DNA from: Chromobotia macracanthus
Lineage: Eukaryota > Chordata > Actinopteri > Cypriniformes > Botiidae
Assembly: GCA_036877525.1 (NCBI GenBank)
Contig: JAZGTH010000063.1
Coordinates: 1,017,001 to 1,081,000 of the forward strand
Direction: 5' to 3'
Length of the DNA stretch: 64,000 nt
Positions 11,410 to 22,199 of this stretch are shown here, piece after piece (within the stretch, counting starts at the first letter, position 1; each line of letters opens with the position of its first letter). The translations under genes and the position numbers were made by a program. Under the pieces are notes generated by a model. It was not told where the DNA came from, made no database searches, and saw only the letters and a list, made by a program, of their open reading frames with translations.

Positions 11410-11471
11410 GGGAGGGGTGGTTGGTGATGTTGGGGTTGGTAAAGGTGGATGCTTTGTGTGTGTGTGTGTGA
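11262..11471 (+). repeat. G-rich minisatellite, three copies
   Basis: Each unit contains GGGGTTGGTAAAGGTGGATG followed by a TG run and a GGGGGGTGGTTGGTG segment. The core recurs near 11289, 11351 and 11432. Unit length varies (about 62 and 81 bp) because the TG tract expands. The frames across it are stop-free on both strands and are artefacts. Confidence 0.9.
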
Positions 11472-11564
11472 ACTTTTTGGATCCATGACCTTATAGAATC
11501 CAAACAGTATTAATATTGTGATTCATGGCGTTGGGAACATTTTGTCTTGCTAAATTTATTTGTA

Positions 11565-11569
11565 ATGTG

Positions 11570-11603
<34 letters not shown>

Positions 11604-11608
11604 CACAT
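11565..11608. repeat. 44-bp perfect AT-core palindrome
   Basis: ATGTGTAA at 11565-11572 and TTACACAT at 11601-11608 flank a TA dinucleotide run, making the whole 44 bp self-complementary about 11586/11587. It is prone to cruciform extrusion and AT breathing. Confidence 0.9.
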
Positions 11609-11699
11609 GAGTATACACATGAGTAAAAGCACTGATAATCTTCAGTCAATAATAACAAAATTTTCTTTTTAAGCAATCTATTCCTTTAAGGAACTGAAT

Positions 11700-13005
<1,306 letters not shown>

Positions 13006-13089
13006 TGACTTACACATTGTTTATAGCTAAAAGCATAACATAACATAAATTTTGAATTTGTATAAATATATATAAATATATACATGTAT

Positions 13090-14250
13090 ATCCATTCCTC
13101 ATAGCTTTCAGTATTAAATCAGTATTAAAATGTTATTGAAATTAATTGAGATCAATCTAAAGTAGATTGTTTATTGATGCAATGATAGGAAAGTCAAATC
13201 TTTAGACTGTATGCTAACAACTATCCTTTTTAGTCATGGATTCTTCACTATCTCTCCCCCCTCCGGCATTAAGATGGATGTGTGCTGCACCTTTCTGGCT
13301 TATTTGAATCTGTGCTGTAGACGTCCAATTTTATCACTTTGAAGGTGGAGATTCACAGCAGACCTGCAAATATGAAAAGTACATTTGTGCTCCATTCCAG
13401 TTTATTCCCATCTGCCTGGAGTGCCGGCAATATTAGAAAGCACAGCAATTTTGGGCTGTATTTTCTGACCGAGCAGTTTGGATCTGGCCCATCTGCAGCC
13501 CATTAAATTATATGAAATCACTGGTATTTTTCAAATACATGCCATGTTGAAAACTCTTAATAAATCTTCGTGTGAACACCACAGAGACGAGAGAGCAGTA
13601 GTTACTTATATATAAGTGTTTGGTGAAGGTGATTTTGGCCTGTCAGTAGAAATTGCTCTGGTCCAGTAATGATGAGGTAAAATGGTGGGATTAGGGCTGA
13701 ATTACAGAGGGGATGCTCGGTTTTGCTTTTGGTTGCTGATTTTTTGGGCTTTTAGGTTTCACCAGTTCATATCTCTGCTTTGTGCATCTGTAGCAAACTC
13801 AGAAAGCTTCTCATGAACTATTTGCTGTTTTCAGTGACCATGTGTCCAGCATCCCATAAGTTTATTCTTGTGTATAAATATCTGCATGTTTCCTGGTTAC
13901 TGTCTTCATCTCCTGTGTTCAGTTAAAGCCGAGAGATAAATCAGATATTCACAATATATTCACAACAGTTCTATTGAGTTAAGCAGCCTGCATCAGTCTT
14001 TAGTTTTGTAAGTTTTCCTCCTGCAGAAGTTTATAAATGTTAAATATCATCTATGATTATTTATTTGTTTGCATTATCCCATTTAGCAATTCACATGTAT
14101 TAAAATGCTTTAGTATAAAAGTAAAAATTACATGTAGATAAAATGATTGTATGTGTTTATATGTTGCCTACTTCTCTACATGATCCACATGTGAAGTGCA
14201 GGTGTTTTTGTGAACTTACTGTCTTGTATAGCATTGTTTCATTCGTGTCC
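13090..14250. other. Unique AT-rich stretch
   Basis: No coding frame of note and no tandem repeat. I see nothing assignable. Confidence 0.55.
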
Positions 14251-14251
14251 T

Positions 14252-14268
14252 CCACCTGCAGAGGGCGA
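14252..14268 (+). promoter_or_regulatory. CTCF-like site
   Basis: TCCACCTGCAGAGGGCG matches the core of the vertebrate CTCF motif (CCASYAGRKGGC-like). It is a single motif match in otherwise unremarkable DNA. Confidence 0.35.
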
Positions 14269-14730
14269 TGTTGTCTTTACCATAACTATCTTCAGGCAAA
14301 TGCTTTTGCAAACTATTATACTCTGCATTTGCTGCAGGTTGTAGTATGTATACAGTGTGCATAATTTATGTTCATTTGTAATGTCCAAAATGCACAGCAG
14401 ATGACTTTCTCAGTGTGATGAAGGAACAGGCATTATCATCTGCTTTTTCTTTCAGGACTCGTCATTTTTTCAGCAAGTCAAATGTAAAGACATTTTACAC
14501 AAATCTCAGTTAAAAATACAAAATTACTGTTTTAATCTGGAAGCCTAGATGTCGTTAGATTCACTTGTTTTTAATGTAGGTACTGTTGTACGTCTTGACT
14601 ACTTTCTGTTTCTGTCCTGTCTGTACTGCATCTTAGCATTTGCTCTGCTCTTGTTACAGCTGTAGTCTCAGGGCTCCTGTGTTGGGTGGAGAGTGTTGAT
14701 AACACAGCTGATGGTGGTTGTGGTTGTCTG

Positions 14731-14760
14731 TACTTTGGTTTTATGTACTTTGGTTTTATG
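14731..14760 (+). repeat. 15-bp exact tandem duplication
   Basis: TACTTTGGTTTTATG occurs twice head to tail. It is a recent small replication-slippage duplication with no other significance visible. Confidence 0.9.
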
Positions 14761-15199
14761 TGGTAGCAGGATAGTTAACAACCTCCTCTATCTTCCTCTC
14801 TTTCCCTCACTCGCCCGCTCAGCTGTGAAGATATTTCACCTGCTTTGACAGTGTGACCACTGCTGCCTGTTCTGCTGCATTCTGCATGCCTTCATTACTA
14901 TATAAATAAATCAGTGGAGTTTTGGTGAGTTTTAGTTTCATTTTTTATTTTATTTTCTGTACTTTATCCACTGAGGTGGAGAAGGAAATGATGTGCAGAC
15001 AGGTTTCCTGTGTACTACCACTTTGGCCGTATTTATGTTTCACAATTTTTCCTCTTTAATAGCATGCATCTTGTTGTGATGTAATCTAGTGAAATTTAAA
15101 ATGAACATTCATGTATTGTAGTTTCCCAGTTAATGCGTGTTTATACATTTAAATGTTCAGAAAAGGAAGTGTAAATGGAGGAAAAGAAACAAAGTCCTG

Positions 15200-15500
15200 C
15201 CCTATTTCTCCCTTTTTGCAGTGCGAAGCCCATCGTTACTGAAGCTAAACGCATGCAGGGTGCAGCAGGGCTCCACATTACACTGAAGGGGAGGGGCCGT
15301 CTGTGGTGTGTGCTGCTGGAGGGGTTGTCAAGACACCCCTCGCCGCCTCTCCCTCTCCCCCATTCTCTCCTCCTGTAATCTCCTCTCCTTCATGGGTAGT
15401 CTCATACCCTGTGTTCGTCCACCGCCAGCCAATTACCTGGCAGCCCTGCCCCTCTATCTGGTGCAAGCACGCTGCAGTTGCATGATGGGATTTTTGTATA
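15200..15500. other. GC-rich segment with CCAAT-like motif
   Basis: This is more GC-rich than its surroundings. It contains GCCAATTACCTGGCAG near 15428 and TGCATGATGGGA near 15480. Frames are open on both strands simply because of composition. It may be regulatory, and I assign no gene. Confidence 0.3.
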
Positions 15501-15639
15501 TTGAATTCCATTTCCTGAAGAGATAAAGGGAGTAGAAGCAGGAGTCTACCACTGCGCTAGAGTGAAGTGTTTTATGTGAACTGCTCCTTGCCTCTTCCTC
15601 TGACACTGATTGTGGGGAAAAGAGACATTGGAGGTGGCA

Positions 15640-15870
15640 GCTAAAAAAAGAGATCTGTGGTGCTGGCCAATTTCATTAACAATTTTTTGTGTTTCTCCCT
15701 CAGCCTTGTTTAAATTAGCTTCAAATCTGCCAGACGCGGCTAGATTAGAGTGCAAGTGTCTGTGTCTGTGTGCCATTCCTCACTGTTTTGGCCATGGCCT
15801 GCTCTCATTCACTCTCTCCAACTCTGATCGCGTCTCTTTAATGCTGCTGCAGCTAAATGACAGGTAGTGG
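15640..15870. promoter_or_regulatory. Candidate conserved non-coding element
   Basis: This unique block has CCAATTTCATTAACAATTT, TTTAAATTAGCTTCAAATC and TCTAATCTAGCC-type motifs (reverse strand), ending in TGCTGCAGCTAAATGACAGG. Homeodomain-type and SOX-type (AACAAT) words are close together. The frame at 15610-15867 is open, but its codon use is not biased. Confidence 0.35.
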
Positions 15871-16149
15871 ATGAGTGAGGCTCAGTGGAAGATCAGCATT
15901 TATTCAGGTTGAGCTGCACACACTCAGCCCTATTTGTAAGCTGTCCAGAGCAGAGTCCCCTGCTCCCCCTCACCTCATCCAGCTCGTGTCATCAGTCTCT
16001 GTCTGCGCATGGCGGGGAGGCAGCCTGCGCTCTGCAGCGCACCCACACAACTCATTGGCTCTGGCAGGAGGGGATCTTAGTGATGGACCGATGTTCATAT
16101 ATCAAATGTGGGGTGTTCGTGACAGTCTGGTCCCTGAACGGCTGAAATA

Positions 16150-17400
16150 ATGAGTCTAGCAAAAAAGTCACAAAGCTGAAAAATGGGATGGGTTGGTTTG
16201 ACCTGCCATCACTTATCTGAAATTTGATCAGCCCTTATAAGGATCTGTGGAGCTTGATTGTGGGCTTGTGTGTGGCCTGATTGAGATTTCTAAAAAAATG
16301 TTCTTTCAAAAGATGATTTGATTTCTATCTGTTTCACTGTCAGTCTTCATAGCACCACCGTCTCCACCTCCAGATGAGGGTTCGAAAAATGACTCTTCTG
16401 CACCAATCCAATCTGTACACCAGTAGAAACTAATTAATGCATCATCAACTTAGATGGAATACAAACTATCTACACAGATCAGACTCCAGGTTAAACTCCT
16501 CCGTCTTTCTCACAGTATTTTGTCTGACTCTGTGGCACTGATATATAGGGCATATGAGTTCTGCTCCTCTGTTAAGATCTAATGAAGCTTCTTAATAAAA
16601 ACACAATTTTTTTTATCTAACAGTAGAACTTTGTCAAGTTTTTTTGAGTAGTGCACCAACACATTTACTTTTCATTGCACAAAATCTGCATCATATTTAC
16701 TAGGCACCTGTAATCTAGTTTAAACAGGTACTGTTAGCATTTAAATTCAGTAATTGTCATTCTTTTCAGTACAACACGCCTCCTTTTTGTGTAAGTCTTG
16801 AATGAAATGCCTCGTTTCATTATAGATTGTGGCTTATTCACAAAACTTGGTGCTGTGTGTCTGACACAATTAACATTGACCTATTACTGTCATACTTATA
16901 GACATGAAACAGGGTGCTTGCAAAGTACCTAAAGTATGCTTGCTCTTTCTCTCTCTGGCCTGTCCAGTCTCTTTGTAAATGAACACACACACCTGGAACA
17001 GATAAAGGCCCTTTTTTGTGTGTGTGCCTCCACTGAGGTCAGAGTGAGCCAAAGCACTGAGAGAGTTTTACAAGTGAAAGCTAAATAAGAAATGAAATGT
17101 AGACTAACACTGCCTGAGATTGCCAGGTGTCAGAGAGAGGAGAGCGAGAGAGACAGTCAGTCCCTCTGGCTCATTCAGCATCTCTTACGAGCCTTTGCTT
17201 CTGTCTGCATTCACTTAAAAGGAACAAAAATAAGACTTGTCAATGTTTTATGTCATTCTGTTTATCAACAGTATATGTAAAATCTACAAATGTCAGGTTC
17301 TGTCTAGCTTCATCTTGTTTATCACATTAAAGAGGTACAGCAGGCTCTTTCCCCTCCCTGAATTAACCTCTATCCTGAGGGCTTTTGTCTCACACATTTT
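16150..17400. other. Unique non-coding stretch
   Basis: Nothing coding or repetitive is supported. There is a short GAGAG tract near 17136-17155. Confidence 0.55.
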
Positions 17401-17411
17401 TTGACATGACA

Positions 17412-17600
17412 CACGCTGTTGTAAACGGCGCTTCAGAGCTTCGATCAAACACCCTCCCCAGACGTAAATAATATCAGAAAGGCTTGTTGGCATGCAGGAG
17501 GGCGCAGGCATTAGCGGCGATGCGATGCAGTGTTGCACGTGTCAGCGCTCATCAGCGGATCTAACGGCAGCCTGTGGTGCATGCTGGGATTGCAGACTGT
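17412..17600. promoter_or_regulatory. CpG-rich segment with ZNF143-like site
   Basis: About thirteen CpGs fall within some 190 bp in a region otherwise CpG-poor, including GCGGCGATGCGATG and AACGGC. GCATGCTGGGATTGCAG at 17579-17595 resembles the ZNF143/SBS promoter motif. It could be a small promoter or a methylation-free enhancer. No transcript structure is visible around it. Confidence 0.35.
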
Positions 17601-17864
17601 TTGTTTCTAGAGGTCTTGGCAGGTGGGGTGACCCGATTACTGTACTACATAATCTACAAATTATAATGCAGATCAGCTCTTCTTAAACACTTCACCAGAC
17701 CTCTGGGACACATTTGTGTTTCTGTTGTCTATGTTTCTCATACGGCTACTGTTGTGCTCACATCTGTTACTTTTCTGTTGATGGGATGCTGACAAGCATT
17801 CAAACTTTCTGAAACAATGAAGTATGTGATTTTGTTTTAAATGTTTAAATACTTCTAACCCAGT

Positions 17865-18012
17865 GTTAGTTCACACAAAAATCAAAATTTGTTTTCATAT
17901 TACTCATTATTTCAATTGTTACTCATAATATTTGGTGTCCTGAAGAATCTTTACCATGATTTTAGTCCCTTATGTACTATATATTGTAAACCCTTTGAAG
18001 TCATTGGAAGGT
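17865..18012 (+). mobile_element. Diverged cyprinid interspersed repeat copy
   Basis: It begins TTAGTTCACACAAAAATCAA, goes on with a TTACTCAT-type segment and ends with TTTGAAGTCATTGGAAG. This order of words matches the very abundant cyprinid repeat also present at 50576. The copy is diverged, shortened and has no coding capacity. Confidence 0.6.
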
Positions 18013-18227
18013 TTAATTAATGGTGTTTGGGAATACCTGCAGTAAATTGTTTAGCTGCAAATGTTCTTGTTTGGCCAGATAATGGCAGACTAGTCAGAAG
18101 GGAATATTTTTTAAAAATCGTAGTTTGAATAATTACTTTAACTTATAGGTTAATGGTATATGGAATATTTCCATGCTGAGAGACGCGTGTTGGTCTGTCC
18201 GTCAATGCGGTGGTCAGATAGTTTCTT

Positions 18228-18324
18228 TTTACAGAGGTTATACTATCAGTGACCCATATCTCTGTAAAGTTTTTGTTTACAGAGGCTGTCTGTCCATGAT
18301 CCTTGACACTCATATCTCTGTAAA
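18228..18324. repeat. Alternating inverted/direct repeat array
   Basis: TTTACAGAG (18228, 18276) alternates with its reverse complement CTCTGTAAA (18260, 18316). CATATCTCTGTAAAGTT is repeated directly. The result is two successive hairpin-capable units in about 100 bp. Confidence 0.85.
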
Positions 18325-18542
18325 GTTCCTTTTGCTGGTGTCATTTTTCTGTAAAATGGTCTGTAATTCACTGATCTTTGGGGGCACTGCGATTCTGGGC
18401 GTGAAAATCAATAAGACGGTAGAGAAGTGTTCAGTGTGGCCTTTCTGTTGAGCCACGGTGAGGCAGCAGTTAGGTTAATTTAGTAATAGCAGTGAGGAGA
18501 GAGTGATTGAGGATATCTGACGGAGAATCTGAGTCCCCCAAC

Positions 18543-18543
<1 letters not shown>

Positions 18544-18585
<42 letters not shown>
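18544..18585 (+). repeat. (AC)21 microsatellite
   Basis: This is an uninterrupted AC run of 42 bp. Confidence 0.97.
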
Positions 18586-18587
<2 letters not shown>

Positions 18588-18599
18588 GCTGCATTCCTA

Positions 18600-20336
18600 A
18601 AGCACTGCCGCTGCCTAACACCTGCTGCTCATCTGCTAGATAAGAGACTTGGCAGAGTGGCAGCAGGTTCACCTGCTCATGTAGTATATGTCAGGCCAAG
18701 CCTGGTTAATAGTAACCTGTGTATAGTTCAATATTACTGTATTACATTGTACTTCAACAACAACTGCCTTGATTTTAAGCAACGCTATTATAACAGTGAT
18801 TCATATACTTTTACATTACATTTTAATTTTACTGTTACATTTTATTCTGGGTGGGCAAATGAAACATCCAAATGTGTGTGTGTGTGTTTGTCCTTATAAA
18901 TGGCCTTGGGCTGATGGGGTGATTGTCAACAGCTGGTGATGATTAAAACTCAGGAGATGGTGACTGGGTGAGGGTGGAGCCTGGCATGACAACGGGTCCC
19001 GGGGCCTCTTTTAAAACCTGTTTTATGTTGATAGAATATGGATATAAAGTAGACTGGGACAGGGACACTCAAATACGCTTTTGTTTGGTGGGTGGAATTC
19101 AAAGGAAAACATGTATTGTATCTTCTAAGGTGCCACATGTACAATGGAACATGTGATGCAAAATATACGTCAATAAATAATTATTTGATTATGCCCATGA
19201 TGAAGTGCTTGTAAACCAGCTCATCAGTTTCATGCAGTTATTATGTGAGATGTGCTGTACACTTTCTTCAATATTCCTGACTAATCTGAATGTGAGACTC
19301 TGACTTCTCCTCTTCACCAGTAATAAAAGTTGGAGGAAAATGTGTTTCAAACTGCATCTGATTGTCATCAACGGCAGTCGTTTGTTTCTGATTTTTTTAG
19401 ATGGTCAGGGAAATGAATTTTGCTGGGAATTGCAGGGTCTGGTTTGGAGAAATTGTGTGAGAATATGCAGTTGTTTTTGTCTTTCTCCAGAGGTGCAGGT
19501 AACCGCTGATGGCCACCCAATTCTTCCAATCTTATTCTGTATTGACACACGAGCGGTCGCTTCAGCCAGGCTGGAATTAACTTTAAAAATTTTTTTTAAA
19601 GCAGACACAAGCATCCATTCACAATACACAGAAGCTTTTGAATCTGTAGATCTCTAATGTCTCTCAGTGTATGTGAACAGTTTTTTTTTATTTGTTTGTA
19701 GTAACAAATGTTTTTTTCCTGAGTTCCAGAAGTTACTAGTAAAGACAGAATTACTTCTATAAGCTAACGAAAGAATTTTGTTTATGCTCTGTCTTTGTCT
19801 TAAGTATGCATGTATGAGCAGGGCATTGGTTGTCTACCAGGGCATGATAAATGTGTTATGTGTTTCGGCTTTTTCTCTCTCTGTCTGGGCTTACAGGTAG
19901 ACAGGAAGTGGGTTACTGCAGACGGAGCTGTCAGCCTGCTGAACCCCCCCTCCATCACCCCATGGCTGTATGATTAAATTTGAATAAGCAAATGATACTA
20001 TGAGCTTTCCTGACAATCCAGCAGCCCAGTACAGGAAATGAACAAACAGTCCTGCACATGCGCAGCTGGAGACACAAGAACACAAACGCAAATTCACAGA
20101 GGAGCGAGCTTCTAACACGCTCATCCGCGCACCCTCTGTTATACACACACAGATATTTGACACTCTCTCTCTTTCTTTTTCTCTGTCTCGCTCTCTCTCT
20201 CTGTTCCATTTTCTCCCTCATCAAGGATGTTCCTCCATTTCCTCAGTAGAATGCAAATTGGTAGAAACACTGATCAGAACTTATTACAAAATGGAGTCTT
20301 TCCTCTGAGGAACAGAAGAGGGGTGTGTCAGTGTGA
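18600..20336. other. Unique non-coding stretch
   Basis: It contains a short TG run near 18872-18887 and CT-rich DNA at 20160-20215. The + frame at 19340-19657 (105 codons) has a pyrimidine-rich AG site inside it but no consistent codon bias. No gene is supported. Confidence 0.5.
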
Positions 20337-20364
20337 GGGGAGGGTGGGGGGCTGCAGGGAGGGG
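20337..20364 (+). other. G-quadruplex motif
   Basis: GGGG-A-GGG-T-GGGGGG-CTGCA-GGG-A-GGGG: five G-runs of at least three with loops of one to five bases, a textbook quadruplex pattern on the + strand. No promoter is obvious beside it. Confidence 0.75.
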
Positions 20365-20369
20365 AGTGT

Positions 20370-21560
20370 TGCTCTGGGGTGGAGATGGGAAATTAGATTT
20401 ATTTTTTCATGGGGGTCTAGCATGGGGGGATGGTGATAGTTCAGTATTGTTGTCTTGCTTTATATTCTTTATATACGTATGTGATATATATATATACGGA
20501 GGAGGAGGAGAATGAAAATAATTTGTGAATAGCTGTAGCCCCACACTGCCCATGGCTGCACTAAGGTTTTCTCTTGATAAATTTTATCCTCTCACCCACG
20601 TCTGGACATCTGATCATCCGGGCTGGTTCAGAAGGCTGTATCTTGTGCCCTGTTCATCCTCACCTTCACATACTGTCTGTCCTCTGTCATTATGCATTTA
20701 AAGCTTCCTCTGTTTCCCAGCATGCCCTGCTGTTATGAATGAGTCTGACCTTGGCAGGTAGAGAGGTTGAAATACAATAATTTTTAGATTTTTTGGGGGG
20801 GGGAATTTCATTCTCTTTTTTGACCCTCTGTTGGATTGACAGATGACCAAGTATTTTTCCTGTGCCTAATGTAGGCACGAATCCGAACGTTTTAGATTGA
20901 TGTAAAATGGAGGTGGCTGCCACATATGTGTGTCATTATGGGTAATTGAGGCAGTTAGTCTCTTGTCCCTTTGACCTAAATGAATCATTTTTGCACCTTG
21001 TCAAAAATAATGAAAAGGGAGCATGTAGCTGAGGAATTCAGCTTCTCTCTGTTATCTCAGATTTTCTTCATTTTTACACAATTTACTTTGCAATTAAATT
21101 TAAGAGATTTTTCAGAAGAAATTCTCACTTTTATGGGTCGTTTTCCTTGCGTTTCCTTCCATCAGCGCACAGACTGATGTGTCTGTCTGATTTTGTGCTA
21201 ATGAATATGTTGAGTACACACCCTGTAACATCCTAAAAGAACAATTGCTTCGTATTTACAGCATCATATGTAGAATGTTCAAGGTAATTGGCTATATCAA
21301 GCATTCAGAACTGCTGTTTTAAATGTGTGTATGACAAATGTTACGTGACTGTAATATATTTGATTGAAAGAACATAAAATGTTTTTAAAGATAAAAGACC
21401 TTCATCCTGCTATTTGCCTTTGTTTCATTGCATGGTGCAATGCCAGTGTTTGATCAGTAGATGGCAGAGCATACTCAGCTATTCTCCTCACTCTGGTCAG
21501 CATCTGTGCTTGTTCACCCCTGACTTGTGACAATGCTCATAGCAAAACCTCAATCCTAGC
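20370..21560. other. Unique non-coding stretch
   Basis: A short TATA run is at 20484-20498. TTCCCAGCATGC at 20715-20726 resembles half of a ZNF143 site. A CTCF-like GATCAGTAGATGGCAGAG lies at 21452-21469. No gene is supported. Confidence 0.5.
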
Positions 21561-21565
21561 ATCTA

Positions 21566-21586
21566 CTCTCTCTCTCTTTCTTTCGT

Positions 21587-21621
<35 letters not shown>
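21566..21621 (+). repeat. (CT)n microsatellite, interrupted
   Basis: The CT run has TTTCTTTCGTTCTG interruptions near 21577-21591 and is purer after 21590. Confidence 0.95.
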
Positions 21622-21625
<4 letters not shown>

Positions 21626-22053
21626 ATTCAGGGGGCCCAGTCCAGCCTCTGAGGTGGCAGTTCTAACAAGCTGCTGGGGACAGCACAGCCCAAATGAAGT
21701 GAATCAAAGAGAAAAGGGGGAGAGTGTAGTGCCGTAAGTCCCCTGCAGTGAATATGAAATGAATTTGTATGGCCTGACATGATAAGCCCAAGGATAACAT
21801 TCTGCTCGGCCTCCATGTTTATCCCTGTTTCTCTTTTCAGCACAACACAAAGACTGAAGCAGAGAACATCAGCTGTGATGGTCCACAGCTTACCTCAATC
21901 GCACTGCCATCATATAGTCCAATTCATGGAGATCTGTCTGTCTGTCTCTGTCACTTTCTCTCTTTTCTGCTCTCAGTCGTTGTTTCTCGTTTCTGTCTCA
22001 GACACGCCATGCTTTCTGCATGTCCCTCTGGGTCCAGGTCACCTCTGAAGGAA

Positions 22054-22183
22054 ACACATACACACACACACACACATTATATCTGGCAGCTTTAGTCTGT
22101 CACCATCTCAATGCACAACACATCAAATACATGCTGACCACCCCCCCCCCCCACACACACACACACACACACACATTGAGATG
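22054..22183. repeat. CA runs, C12 tract and flanking inverted repeat
   Basis: There are two CA arrays (22054-22076 and 22153-22175), the second preceded by twelve C. CATCTCAATG (22104-22113) and CATTGAGATG (22174-22183) form a 10-bp inverted repeat enclosing the C/AC tract. Confidence 0.85.
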
Positions 22184-22199
22184 CAGGGGTTTTGTGTAG

